Shown here piece after piece: positions 1 through 7,798 of a stretch of 64,000 nt of DNA (positions are counted from its first letter, which is position 1; each line of letters begins with the position of its first letter). The stretch is from Candidatus Defluviibacillus avedoerensis (GTDB lineage Bacteria > Pseudomonadota > Gammaproteobacteria > Burkholderiales > Burkholderiaceae_C). Position numbers and translations under genes: made by a program. The stretch covers positions 806,001-870,000 of the forward strand of contig JADJBS010000020.1 of the NCBI GenBank assembly GCA_016703665.1, read 5' to 3'. Below the pieces are notes generated by a model. The model saw nothing but the letters and a program-made list of their open reading frames with translations. It was not told the DNA's origin and did not search any database.

Positions 1-1017
1 AAGGGCTGGCGCCGTGCCGAAGCCAGGCTGCTGGAACGCAGCACGGCAGATGGCCACAAGATTGTGCTGGGCCTGAGCCTTCAGAACTGGCATGACCGAC
101 CGCGCTCTGTCGGTTGGGTCACCCTGGCCTTGCTGCTGGGGCTGACCGCTGCGGCCTACACCTATGTTCGTCGCCTGTTGCGCCCGCTGGACGATATCCG
201 TGACGGTGCTCTGCGCTATGGCTCGGGCAATTTCGGGACACCCATTCCGATTCGCAGGCAAGACGAGCTGGGTCAACTGGCCATCAACGTCAACACCATG
301 GCCACGGACATCCACCAGATGCTGGAGGCTAAAAGAGGCCTGTTGCTGGCGATCAGCCATGAACTGCGCAGCCCCTTGACCCGTGCGCGGCTCAACGCAG
401 AACTTCTGCCAGATACCGATGCCGTCACGCCCCAGCGAGAGGCGCTGCTGCGCGACCTGAATGAAATGCGGGATTTGATCACCGATTTGCTCGAGAGCGA
501 GCGGCTGGGCGCAGGCCATTCGGCCTTGCAAACCGAGCCGACCGATCTGGCTGCTTTGGTACGGGAAGTCGCGACAGCGCTGTCTCCCAACACGGGTATC
601 CAACTGGAGCTCAGCCCCAAGCTGCCAGTGCTGGACTTGGACCGCACCCGCATGCGGCTGGTGGTACGCAACCTGATCAGCAATGCCTTGCGCCATGGCG
701 CAGAAGCAGAACAGGCACCCCACATCAGGCTGAAGGCAACCCAACATCAGGTCTTGTTGACAGTGCGCGATCACGGTTGCGGGGTGGACGAGGCAGCGTT
801 GCCGCATCTGGCCGAGCCGTTTTACCGGCCTGACAGTGCGCGAACACGTGCCAGTGGCGGTGTGGGGCTGGGCCTGCACCTGTGCAAACTGGTCGCATTG
901 GCTCACGGGGGTACACTGACTTTGCGTAATGCATCGCCTGGTCTGGAGGTACAGATCAGTCTGCCAATAAACGCATCAGCAACCCCACAGTCCGGTCACA
1001 CAAAGGCCGTATCATGA
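1..1017 (+). CDS. Sensor histidine kinase, 5' end outside window
   Basis: This is the C-terminal part of a membrane-bound two-component sensor kinase; the reading frame is open from base 1, so the N-terminus lies upstream. Visible in order are one transmembrane segment (about bases 112-165), a HAMP linker, and a dimerisation/phosphoacceptor domain whose H-box AISHELRSPLTR places the phosphorylated His near residue 120 of the visible fragment. The HATPase domain follows, with N-box RNLISNALRHG, G1 box DHGCGV and G2 box GVGLGLHL. All motifs needed for autophosphorylation are present. The gene stops 6 bases before the acyltransferase, so the two may be co-transcribed. The stimulus and cognate regulator cannot be told from this window. 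Confidence 0.9.
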   Translation, partial: KGWRRAEARLLERSTADGHKIVLGLSLQNWHDRPRSVGWVTLALLLGLTAAAYTYVRRLLRPLDDIRDGALRYGSGNFGTPIPIRRQDELGQLAINVNTMATDIHQMLEAKRGLLLAISHELRSPLTRARLNAELLPDTDAVTPQREALLRDLNEMRDLITDLLESERLGAGHSALQTEPTDLAALVREVATALSPNTGIQLELSPKLPVLDLDRTRMRLVVRNLISNALRHGAEAEQAPHIRLKATQHQVLLTVRDHGCGVDEAALPHLAEPFYRPDSARTRASGGVGLGLHLCKLVALAHGGTLTLRNASPGLEVQISLPINASATPQSGHTKAVS

Positions 1018-1023
1018 CTGTCC

Positions 1024-1635
1024 ATGCTTGCCAAGATATTTGGGTTCCTGCTGCTGGGTTTTGTCCGCGCACTGACGGGTGCGCAGGCCCGCTGGCATGG
1101 ATGCCCGCCAAAGGCTGAGCAGCGGATTTACTTTGCCAACCACCAAAGCCACGCTGACCTGGTGATGATCTGGGCTGCATTGCCCGAAGAGCTGCGCGGC
1201 ATCACACGCCCGATAGCCGCCAAAGATTACTGGACAGCATCCCCCTTCAAGCAGTGGATCACCACCGAGGTGTTTCACGCGGTGTATGTGGACCGTCAGC
1301 GCGTAGGCGACGCCGACCCCCTGGAACCCTTGATGGAGGCCCTGGGCCAGGGAGACTCCATCATCCTTTTCCCCGAAGGCACACGGGGGCACGCAGATGA
1401 ACCGCAGGATTTCAAGGCCGGGCTCTATAACCTGGCGCTGAAGTTCCCCCACGTGGTGTTGGTGCCCGCCTGGATCAACAACATCCAGCGCGTCATGCCC
1501 AAGGGCGAAGTGGTGCCCGTTCCCTTGTTGTGCTCGGTCACCTTTGGCACGCCTATGCAGTTGTTGCCAGGCGAAGAGCGAAAAGCCTTTTTGGCCCGGG
1601 CACGGGATGCAGTGATCGCACTGAGAGAGGTTTAG
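1024..1635 (+). CDS. PlsC-like 1-acylglycerol-3-phosphate acyltransferase
   Basis: This 203-residue protein has the two signature motifs of glycerolipid acyltransferases. The HX4D catalytic motif is at residues 40-45 (NHQSHAD) and the FPEGTR phosphate-binding motif at 116-121. An N-terminal hydrophobic stretch (residues 5-15) would anchor it at the inner membrane. The family transfers an acyl chain to lysophosphatidate to form phosphatidic acid. The next gene, 6 bases on, encodes a CdsA-like protein that uses phosphatidic acid, which supports this role. It is short for canonical PlsC (about 240 residues), so a specialised or secondary acyltransferase is possible. Confidence 0.85.
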   Translation: MLAKIFGFLLLGFVRALTGAQARWHGCPPKAEQRIYFANHQSHADLVMIWAALPEELRGITRPIAAKDYWTASPFKQWITTEVFHAVYVDRQRVGDADPLEPLMEALGQGDSIILFPEGTRGHADEPQDFKAGLYNLALKFPHVVLVPAWINNIQRVMPKGEVVPVPLLCSVTFGTPMQLLPGEERKAFLARARDAVIALREV

Positions 1636-1641
1636 GCGCAT

Positions 1642-2643
1642 ATGAACCAATACCTTTTGCACATGACGGTATCTCAGCAGGTCGGTGCCCTTTTCATACT
1701 GGTATTTGGTGCTTTGTTGATCGCCAGTGTCACTGTGTTTGTGCTGTCGATCCGTGAATTTGAGGAGGGAGACCCTGTCGGCGTAGCCCACCGTCAAGCC
1801 CTGAAAGAATACAACAGCGTACTCAATGCCTCCTGGCTGATGATGGGGGTGTTCTGGGTGGCCTGGGCGGCGGGGGACACGGTGGCCACCGTGCTGTTCG
1901 GTCTGGTCGCATTTTTTACACTGCGCGAATTCATCACGCTCTCGCCGACCCGGCGTGGCGACCACCGCAGCCTGCTGCTGGCATTTTTCGTGGTGCTGCC
2001 CATTCAGTTTGCCTTGGTGGCGTGGCGGCGATTTGACCTGTTCAGCGTGTTCATTCCGGTCTACGTGTTCTTATTGATTCCGGTGGTCAGCGCCCTGGCT
2101 GACGATCCGCACCGTTTTCTGGAGCGCAACGCCAAACTCCAGTGGGGCATCATGGTGTGCGTGTATGGCCTGAGCCACGTGCCAGCGTTGCTGCTCCTTG
2201 AGTTTCCGCATCGCGAATCATTCGCTGGGCGCAATGCATTTTTGGTGTTCTTTTTAGTGCTGTCGGTGCAGATCTGCATGGTGGTGCAGCACTTTGCGTC
2301 GATCCAGCTCAAGGCCAAGCCCACCGCACCGAACATCAGCAAGAGCTTTACCTGGCGAGCCTGGCTCACAGGCGTGCTGGCCGGCGGCATGCTGGGCGGT
2401 TTGTTTGCGGGCATCACCCCATTTGCACCGGGCCAGGCCATGGCCATGGCCTTGATTGCCTGTGCAGCGGGCTCACTGGGCCACCTGGTAATGAAGGCAC
2501 TTAAGCGCGACCGTGGCGTGATCCATTGGGGCGCTGAAGGCAAATCGGTGACGGGCGCAGGCGGCCTGCTGGACCGGGTGGACGCGCTGTGTTTTGCTGC
2601 GCCTGTGTTTTTTCATTCGGTACGCTGGTATTTTGGACTCTAA
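1642..2643 (+). CDS. CdsA-like phosphatidate cytidylyltransferase
   Basis: A 333-residue polytopic membrane protein with about eight hydrophobic segments. The C-terminal region (LGHLVMKALKRDRGV, then TGAGGLLDRVDAL) matches the CDP-diglyceride synthetase signature of a basic K-R-D stretch followed by a glycine pair and D-R-x-D. The family makes CDP-diacylglycerol from CTP and phosphatidic acid at the inner membrane. It sits 6 bases behind the PlsC-like gene, making a two-step lipid operon. It differs from standard CdsA in having an unusually polar region after the first membrane segment, so it may be a second paralogue rather than the essential copy. Confidence 0.82.
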   Translation: MNQYLLHMTVSQQVGALFILVFGALLIASVTVFVLSIREFEEGDPVGVAHRQALKEYNSVLNASWLMMGVFWVAWAAGDTVATVLFGLVAFFTLREFITLSPTRRGDHRSLLLAFFVVLPIQFALVAWRRFDLFSVFIPVYVFLLIPVVSALADDPHRFLERNAKLQWGIMVCVYGLSHVPALLLLEFPHRESFAGRNAFLVFFLVLSVQICMVVQHFASIQLKAKPTAPNISKSFTWRAWLTGVLAGGMLGGLFAGITPFAPGQAMAMALIACAAGSLGHLVMKALKRDRGVIHWGAEGKSVTGAGGLLDRVDALCFAAPVFFHSVRWYFGL

Positions 2644-2649
2644 TAACGG

Positions 2650-2694
2650 TTTTTGGCAAACTCCATATAGTTTTATTGCTATGATTTTTACAGT
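2650..2694. repeat. AT-rich insert upstream of ruvC
   Basis: A 45-base AT-rich stretch between the CdsA-like gene and ruvC reads ATAGTTTTATTGCTATGA and differs sharply in composition from its neighbours. It resembles the AT-rich GCTATCAA/TTGCTA-type pieces found inside other genes of this window. It also supplies the likely promoter and leader for ruvC: TTGGCA at 2654-2659 and TATAGT at 2667-2672 are only 7 bases apart, so no convincing sigma-70 pair is proposed. Confidence 0.3.
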
Positions 2695-3243
2695 ATGCGG
2701 GTATTAGGCATCGACCCAGGCCTACGCACCACTGGCTTTGGCGTGGTGGACATTGAAGGCTCCAGGCTCAGCTACGTGGCCAGTGGCACCATCAGCACCA
2801 TGCACCTGGACAAAGGCGAACTGCCCGCACGCCTGAAGGTGCTGTTTGACGGCATCACCGAGGTGGTGGCTCGCTATGAACCTGATTCGGCCTCGGTCGA
2901 AATCGTGTTTGTCAACGTCAACCCCCAAGCCACCCTGCTGCTGGGCCAGGCACGTGGTGTTTGCGTGACGGCCCTGGTGGTGTCCAATCTGCCGGTTTCA
3001 GAATACACGGCCCTGCAAATGAAAAAAGCCGTGGCCGGCCACGGGCGTGCCGCCAAGCCTCAGGTACAAGCCATGGTGCAGCGCCTGCTGCAGTTGCCAG
3101 GGCTACCTGGCCCAGATGCCGCAGATGCGCTCGGTTTGGCCATTACCCATGCGCACGCCAACGTGTCCATGGCCCGGCTGGCAGCCAGCAGCCCGCTTCA
3201 GCGCAGAGCTAGTGCAATGTACCGGGGTGGCAGGAGCTATTGA
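2695..3243 (+). CDS. ruvC: Crossover junction endodeoxyribonuclease RuvC
   Basis: RuvC resolves Holliday junctions made during recombinational repair by symmetrical nicking, working with RuvAB. The 182-residue protein has the RNase H-like fold start (MRVLGIDPGLRTTGFGV) with the acidic catalytic residues D7, E69, D141 and D144 in the expected places; the last two lie in GPDAADALGLAI. Length matches the family (about 173-182 residues). The ATG start is clear because the protein begins directly with the conserved first beta strand. ruvA and ruvB do not follow here; the next gene lies on the opposite strand. Confidence 0.96.
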   Translation: MRVLGIDPGLRTTGFGVVDIEGSRLSYVASGTISTMHLDKGELPARLKVLFDGITEVVARYEPDSASVEIVFVNVNPQATLLLGQARGVCVTALVVSNLPVSEYTALQMKKAVAGHGRAAKPQVQAMVQRLLQLPGLPGPDAADALGLAITHAHANVSMARLAASSPLQRRASAMYRGGRSY

Positions 3244-3256
3244 CGGTGCTCAGCCG

Positions 3257-3433
3257 TCAGGCAATGCGTTCAAGCACCAACACCAGGAAGAAGCCTGCGG
3301 CGGCAAGCAGAGTCCATTTCAGGACGATGATCCCCCACCGTTTGAACCGTGCCTGCCCTGTGGTGGCGTAGAAGGCGAACGACACGCCAGCACTCAGGAG
3401 AAGAAAGAAAACCAACCAGCGAAACAGCAGCAT
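3257..3433 (-). CDS. Small membrane protein coupled to lpxC
   Basis: A 58-residue open frame whose ATG shares one base with the lpxC stop codon (TAATG), so translation is probably coupled. It starts MLLFRWLVFFLLLSAGVSF, continues with a short basic loop (about residues 28-33) and has a second hydrophobic stretch before the end. This gives two membrane segments with both ends probably on the same side. The regular coupling and hydrophobic pattern argue that it is real despite its size. I do not recognise a named family, and its function is unknown. Confidence 0.72.
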   Translation of the reverse strand: MLLFRWLVFFLLLSAGVSFAFYATTGQARFKRWGIIVLKWTLLAAAGFFLVLVLERIA

Positions 3434-4356
3434 TACCAGGCCCGAGCGGGTTTGGCAAAACCCTGTGGGGCCGCCTTTTCGTCTTCAAACGTGACGATGT
3501 CATACGCGTCTGGGCGACTCAGCAGTTCGCGCAGCAGCCGGTTATTGAGCGCATGACCTGAGCGGAAAGCACTGTAGGCAGCCAAGTAAGGCTTGCCGAT
3601 GACATGCAAGTCACCCATGGCGTCCAGAATCTTGTGTTTGACAAACTCGTCGTCGTAACGCAATGCCTCGGCATTGAGCATTTTGTAGTCATCCATCACG
3701 ATGGCATTGTCCAGCCCACCGCCCAACGCAAGACCGTTGCGGCGCATGGTTTCCAGGTCTTTGGTAAAGCCAAAAGTCCGGGCGCGGGCGATGTCGCGGC
3801 TGTAGTTGCCGGTGGACAAGTCAAACTCGGCGCACTGCCCAGTCGAGTCCACGGTGGGGTGGTCAAAGCTGATTTCAAAACGCAGCTTGTAGCCGTGGTA
3901 AGGCGTGAACCGCGCCCATTTCAGGTTCTGACCTTCGCCATCGCGCACCTCAACCGGCTGGCGCACACGGATAAATTGCTTGGGTGCATGTTGCAAGGCG
4001 ATGCCTGAGGTTTGCAGCAGGAACACAAACGACGCGGATGAGCCATCCAGAATCGGCAACTCTTCAGCGGTGATGTCCACATACAGGTTGTCAATGCCCA
4101 GGCCTGCACAGGCCGACATCAGGTGCTCAATGGTTTGCACCGCTGCGCCCTGCGCAGAAATGGTGGTGGCCATGCGCGTGTCGGTGACGGCCACCGGGTT
4201 GACCGGAATGTCCACCGGATCGGACAAATCCACCCGGCGAAACACGATGCCGGTGTTGGGCTGAGCCGGCCGCAGCGTCAACTCTACCCGCTGGCCACTG
4301 TGCAAGCCAACGCCAACAGCGCGGGTGAGGGTTTGAAGGGTGCGTTGCTGGATCAC
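3433..4356 (-). CDS. lpxC: UDP-3-O-acyl-N-acetylglucosamine deacetylase LpxC
   Basis: LpxC is the zinc deacetylase that commits UDP-acyl-GlcNAc to lipid A synthesis. The GTG start at 4356 gives VIQQRTLQTL and 307 residues, close to the E. coli length (305); a longer in-frame extension to 4416 has no family support. Zinc ligands are visible as H78 (TIEHLMSACAG) and H241/D245 (VKHKILDAMGD), and the catalytic general base region EELPILDGSS is present. The gene normally lies a short distance downstream of ftsZ in this group of bacteria. Here the Rhs/IS island and a Bug-gene stub separate the two. Confidence 0.96.
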   Translation of the reverse strand: MIQQRTLQTLTRAVGVGLHSGQRVELTLRPAQPNTGIVFRRVDLSDPVDIPVNPVAVTDTRMATTISAQGAAVQTIEHLMSACAGLGIDNLYVDITAEELPILDGSSASFVFLLQTSGIALQHAPKQFIRVRQPVEVRDGEGQNLKWARFTPYHGYKLRFEISFDHPTVDSTGQCAEFDLSTGNYSRDIARARTFGFTKDLETMRRNGLALGGGLDNAIVMDDYKMLNAEALRYDDEFVKHKILDAMGDLHVIGKPYLAAYSAFRSGHALNNRLLRELLSRPDAYDIVTFEDEKAAPQGFAKPARAW

Positions 4357-4373
4357 AGCCCCGATTTTACAGG

Positions 4374-4488
4374 TCAGTCTGCGTACACACCTGCGGCTTT
4401 GATGACGGGCGCCCATTTCGCCATTTCTGCCAGCACGAAGGCTTTGTGCCCGGCGGGTTCAACACGCGCATCCGTGATGCCATGGTTT
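4374..4488 (-). pseudogene. 3' stub of a Bug (TctC) solute-binding protein gene
   Basis: In one minus-strand frame this stretch reads GITDARVEPAGHKAFVLAEM, then a KWAPVIKAAG-like ending and a TGA at 4374-4376. That is the usual C-terminus of Bug-family tripartite tricarboxylate receptor proteins; compare EKQMDIWAKVVKENNIKAE at the end of the intact family member at 37326-38300. Only about 38 codons remain. The rest appears to have been replaced by Rhs sequence whose own stop codon lies at 4487-4489. This marks the left edge of the island. Confidence 0.6.
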
Positions 4489-4800
4489 AGGTGCCGCCTG
4501 AGACGATGGTGCCCTTGGCGTCATGGGTGTAAGCCGTGTACTGAACCACCACCTGGGGATTTGCATTAGCGTTAGGACTGAGGATTTGACGGGCCTGGAT
4601 GACCCGGCCTTGGGCGTCGTAGGCGTAACTGGTGCTGCCCTCAGGGAAGGTGATGCTGGTCAGACGGCCAATGCCGTGGCTGAACATCCCCCCTGTCTGG
4701 TCATAGGTCCAGGTGTAGGCCTGGTTGGCTTGGCCGGACTTGCTGAGGGTGGCAGCGGTCAGGCGGTTCAGGGCTGTGTGGAGGCGTGAGCGCTTGAATG
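4487..4800 (-). pseudogene. Rhs repeat fragment C
   Basis: A piece of Rhs/YD-repeat sequence encodes TLSKSGQANQAYTWTYDQTG, GIGRLTSITFPEGSTSYAYD and QGRVIQARQILSPN. It is nearly identical to the start of fragment A (7500-7750) and ends at an in-frame stop after HDAKGTIVSGGT. It has no plausible start. A linker of about 60 bases joins its 5' side to the TTGATAGC-type boundary at 4839-4856. It most likely remains from recombination between duplicated Rhs cores. Confidence 0.75.
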
Positions 4801-4838
4801 TATGCCTGAAATGACGGTTTCGGCAGGACAGGTAAGCG

Positions 4839-4856
4839 AAGTTTGCTATCAACTTG
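4839..4856 (-). repeat. TTGATAGC boundary linker C
   Basis: On the minus strand this reads CAAGTTGATAGCAAACTT and marks where homology between Rhs fragments C and A ends. Downstream of it the two copies match almost base for base; upstream they differ completely. Variants of the same element lie at 7799-7816 (fragment A), 6446-6453 (fragment B) and, outside the island, at 44340-44357. Confidence 0.6.
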
Positions 4857-4884
4857 AGACTATTTTGAGGTGCAAAGACAACCA

Positions 4885-5043
4885 TCACCAAGAGTACCCA
4901 TACGAATCAATTTCTTGCACCTGCATAACTTTGCCAACACAAGCGAGCAATTCGGCTTGCTCATCTTCGGGTAAATCGTGCAACAGCCAGCTTGGCAAGC
5001 CCAGTAACCGAACGGCATCTCCTGCCTTGGGTCCGCTCTCCAT
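4885..5043 (-). CDS. Candidate immunity protein B, truncated
   Basis: A 52-codon frame begins MESGPKAGDAVRLLGLPSWL, continues LHDLPEDEQAELLACVGKV and stops at TGA just after YGYSW. A strong AGGAGG Shine-Dalgarno lies about 8 bases before the ATG, inside the final codons of toxin tip B. The tip's stop codon ends one base before the ATG, so the pair looks translationally coupled. Position and coupling are typical of immunity genes behind Rhs tips. The abrupt stop next to a foreign Rhs linker suggests the C-terminus was lost, so the protein may be inactive. The family is not recognised with certainty. Confidence 0.55.
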   Translation of the reverse strand: MESGPKAGDAVRLLGLPSWLLHDLPEDEQAELLACVGKVMQVQEIDSYGYSW

Positions 5044-5044
5044 A

Positions 5045-5320
5045 TCAGCACCCTCCTGAATATTGCTCGCCTTTCGGACCAGTACATTTACATGACACAT
5101 GCTTCGGTTGGCATTGCAGATTTGACGTGGCATTGGCTTTTGCGATGTTGCGCGTCGTCCCCAAATCACTCGCATCTCCGCCACCAAATGCAAATCTTCG
5201 CTTCGGGTCATCAGGGCAATTGCCGGGAATATTGTCATTGCAATCGGCACGTGCTTTGCACGACCACTGTCCAGCGTTTCGCCCTGGCCACCATATATCG
5301 CGGGGTATGCTAGGGAATGT
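5045..5320 (-). pseudogene. Rhs C-terminal toxin tip B, cysteine-rich
   Basis: This is a 91-codon open minus-strand frame without any ATG, in a frame one base off the Rhs core B that ends at 5320. It encodes RNAGQWSCKARADCNDNIPG near its start and ends CQPKHVSCKCTGPKGEQYSG followed by GC and a stop. Seven cysteines and the PKHVSCKC cluster suggest a metal-binding or disulphide-bonded small domain. Location after the DPIGL core motif and before a coupled small gene is that of a polymorphic Rhs toxin. The frame break probably prevents production of the fused toxin. The enzymatic activity cannot be named. Confidence 0.6.
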
Positions 5321-6390
5321 CAGATCGGTGTAAATGCAAGCCCCTGGAGGTCCGCAGGATGGAATCGAGTAGGACGACCGGAGGAATGATGCCGCATTTG
5401 CAACCCATCCGGATCTACGTTGGCGATGGGGTTAGCCGCCGTGTAGCTATAGGTATTGATCCCGCCTTTCAACCCAATAGGATCAGACTGCGCATACCGT
5501 CCAATCCCCGGAATGTAATCCCGCTGGTAGTTGTGCATCATGCCTGACTCAGCGTCATAGAACTGCCCCGGAAACCGCAGATTGAACGTCAGCGCAGCCT
5601 GCCCAGCAGGAGAAGTCTCCGGCGCAGTCGTCCCAAACGGCTCGCTCATCCAGCGCCAACGCATCGTGTTCGTCTTGTCCACCAAGACTCTCGGCGTGTT
5701 CAGGTGATCCGCATGGATGTAATACACCAGCGGCGCAGCCATATTGGCATTGGCCCCTTGTGCCGGGTCTGGCATGAACATCGCCACAGGCATGTTTCCG
5801 AGCCAAACGTATTCACGTATCGCTTGGCCCACGCTGTCGTACTCGCCCAGCAACTGGCCAGAGAGGTCATACACAAAGATCACCGTGCTGCCCGTGCCAG
5901 CGTTCTTGGCTTTGCGTACCCGCTGACCCGCGTTGTCATAGGCGTAGGTGGTGGTGTTTCCCCCTTGGGCGGCAGTCGTCAAGCGCCCGCGCAGGTCATA
6001 CCCCATCGTGTAAGTCCCATCCGACACGATGTTGCCCATCGCGTCATGGGTCAAGGTGATGGCTGGGGTGGCCAGCTCCGTCAGGCGGTTACTGGCCGGG
6101 TCTACGGTGTAGGTGTTGGGTGTGCCGTTGTTCACCGCCACACTGGTGCGGTTGCCATTGACGTCATAGGTGTAGGCCCAAGTCGCTTGCGAGGTGGTCG
6201 CCTGGGTCAGTCGGCTTAAGGCGTCATACGCAAACTGCTGGTCTTGCACCGGGGCGGTGGAACCTGTGGCTGCGCCTGACGCTGCAATGTAGTGCTTGTA
6301 GCCCGTGATGCGGTTGGCTGCGTCATACGTCACATCGCGCAAATGCTCACCCAGCGGGTAGCTTGTCAAGCGACCACTGGTGTCAAAGCT
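5320..6390 (-). pseudogene. Rhs core fragment B with complete core end
   Basis: About 357 codons of Rhs/YD-repeat protein: YD repeats such as QQFAYDALSRLTQATTSQ, then the Rhs-associated core with YYIHADHLNTPRVLVDKTNT, RFPGQFYDAESGMMHNYQRD and the boundary motif DPIGLKGGINTYSYTAANP. Real Rhs similarity starts near 6390 (SFDTSGRLT). Upstream codons are linker, so a full-length N-terminus and secretion domain are absent. After NVDPDGL the frame runs about 25 unfamiliar codons to a TGA, while the toxin tip lies in another frame. This is an orphan core rather than a complete effector. Confidence 0.82.
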
Positions 6391-6460
6391 GCGACGTCTT
6401 AACAACAAAAACCCCCGCTTGTGGCAATACCCACGGTGCTTTTTAGCTATCAAATCAGAA
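6391..6460 (-). repeat. Boundary linker B carrying TTGATAGC
   Basis: This joint between immunity gene A and Rhs fragment B reads, on the minus strand, TTTGATAGCTAAAAAGC and then a G/T-rich stretch before the Rhs frame resumes. It shares the TTGATAGC octamer (6446-6453) with the linkers of fragments A and C, although the remainder differs. Confidence 0.45.
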
Positions 6461-6472
6461 GCTTAAGCCATC

Positions 6473-6739
6473 TCAACCCATTCTAGCCAAGTCCATCCGC
6501 GCCCTAGGCGCGCTACTGTTAGACCAGCAACAACAGAACCCGGTAATTACCTCAATTACCGCGAGAGATTGTGTCGGCCATAGTAAAAACACCATGTCGT
6601 CAATAAAGCCACTCAACGTGATTGATGTCCGTTGCTCAAATGAAGACGGTGGCCAAGTTAGCCAGCGAACAAAAGGACCAACGAAACCCATCAGACCGAA
6701 CAGCAATGTCGTCATCCCTAGACCGGCAGTGGTCTTCAT
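6473..6739 (-). CDS. Candidate immunity protein A, small membrane protein
   Basis: An 88-residue ORF whose ATG (6737-6739) overlaps the stop of toxin tip A as ATGA, the tightest form of translational coupling. It begins MKTTAGLGMTTLLFGLMGFV and has two or three hydrophobic segments (about residues 8-27, 42-56 and 58-71), so it probably sits in the inner membrane. Small membrane proteins are common immunity partners of secreted toxins acting in the periplasm or membrane. The frame is intact and stops 13 bases before the linker B region. No family is recognised; the immunity role is inferred from position and coupling. Confidence 0.6.
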   Translation of the reverse strand: MKTTAGLGMTTLLFGLMGFVGPFVRWLTWPPSSFEQRTSITLSGFIDDMVFLLWPTQSLAVIEVITGFCCCWSNSSAPRARMDLARMG

Positions 6740-7011
6740 TTCTTGCCCTTAAGAACTTGAAAGAATGGATTCGGCCTGGGACCAGAATAATTCCCCGCAG
6801 GCAAACCGCATTCCTTGAGGCAGTCCCGCACGAAGCTCGTGCATTGCCGACTGGTGAGACTGTAGTTTCCAGGGTTCGCATCCCGTCGTGCACGACACTT
6901 CAGCATGCATTGGTCTTTGTCTGGCGGTGAATCAATAACTTTGCAATGTTGCTCCCTTTGTGTGTCGGGTTTGACATGCCCAGTACTGCTCAGGGGATTG
7001 CCGGTGGGATA
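6736..7011 (-). pseudogene. Rhs C-terminal toxin tip A, possible papain-like fold
   Basis: A 91-codon frame without an initiator, starting at the point where Rhs fragment A is cut off (after YYIHADHL) and shifted one base from it. It encodes YPTGNPLSSTGHVKPDTQRE, then NYSLTSRQCTSFVRDCLKEC and PRPNPFFQVLKGKK before the stop. The Y-S-L-T-x-x-x-C-T-x-F-V pattern resembles the nucleophile region of NlpC/P60- or papain-like peptidase and amidase families, which would fit a cell-wall or peptide-cleaving toxin. That similarity is from memory and weak. The tip is cut from its core, so the toxin is presumably dead. Confidence 0.55.
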
Positions 7012-7757
7012 GGAAGGTGATCCGCATGGATGTAATACACCAGCGGCGCAGCCATATTGGCATTGGCCCCTTGTGCCGGGTCCGGCATGAACATCGCCAC
7101 AGGCATATTCCCCAGCCAGACATATTCCCGAATCGCCTTGCCTGTGCTGTCGTACTCGCCCAGCAACTGCCCTTGCAGGTCATACACAAAGATAACGGTA
7201 TCGCTGCTGCCAGAATTCTTGGCCTTTCTGACCCGCTGGCCCGCGTGGTCATACGCATAGGTGGTGGTGTTGCCCCCTTGGGCAGCAGACGTCAAGCGCC
7301 CGCGCAAGTCATACCCCATGGCGTAAGTCCCATCCGACACGATGTTGCCCATCGCGTCATGGGTCAAGGTGATGGCTGGGAGCCCGCCAGCGTTACCGTC
7401 AGGCGGTTACTGGCCGGGTCTACGGTGTAGGTGTTGGGTGTGCCGTTGTTCACCGCCACACTGGTGGGGTTGCCAGCACCGTCATAGGCATAGGCCGTGT
7501 AATGCACCACCGCAGAAGGATTGGCCGCCGCGTTAGGACTGAGGATTTGACGCGCCTGGATGACCCGGCCTTGGGCGTCGTAGGCGTAGCTGGTGCTGCC
7601 CTCAGGGAAGGTGATGCTGGTGAGGCGGCCAATGCCGTGGCTGAACATCCCCCCTGTCTGGTCATAGGTCCAGGTGTAGGCCTGGTTGGCTTGGCCGGAC
7701 TTGCTGAGGGTGGCACCGGTCAGGCGGTTCAGGGCCGTGTGGAGGCGTGAACGGCCG
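7012..7757 (-). pseudogene. Rhs core fragment A, lacking the core end
   Basis: YD-repeat sequence beginning TALNRLTGATLSKSG and continuing through the same motifs as fragments B and C (SNRLT, MGNIVSDGTYAMGYDLRGRL, YVWLGNMPVAMFMPDPAQGA). It breaks off after YYIHADHL, about 100 codons before the point where intact cores reach DPIGL. One internal frame change lies near 7364-7390, where copy A differs from copy B by several bases. The direct joint to toxin tip A shows that the conserved core end was deleted. Confidence 0.8.
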
Positions 7758-7798
7758 ATGCATGCCTGAAATGGCGGTTTCGGCAGTATGGATAAGCG

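Noticed and set aside
1012..1965. Minus-strand 317-codon ORF
   Set aside because: Shadow of the PlsC-like and CdsA-like genes, which have clear family motifs on the plus strand.
5300..5320. CTAGGGAAT near 5309 as a second IS5 end
   Set aside because: Only nine bases match the real terminal repeat and the AAAACTC part is missing, so it is likely chance.
4487..7757. Repeats in the Rhs region as a CRISPR array
   Set aside because: The repetition is long, coding YD-repeat sequence with near-identical blocks of hundreds of bases, not short repeats with unique spacers.
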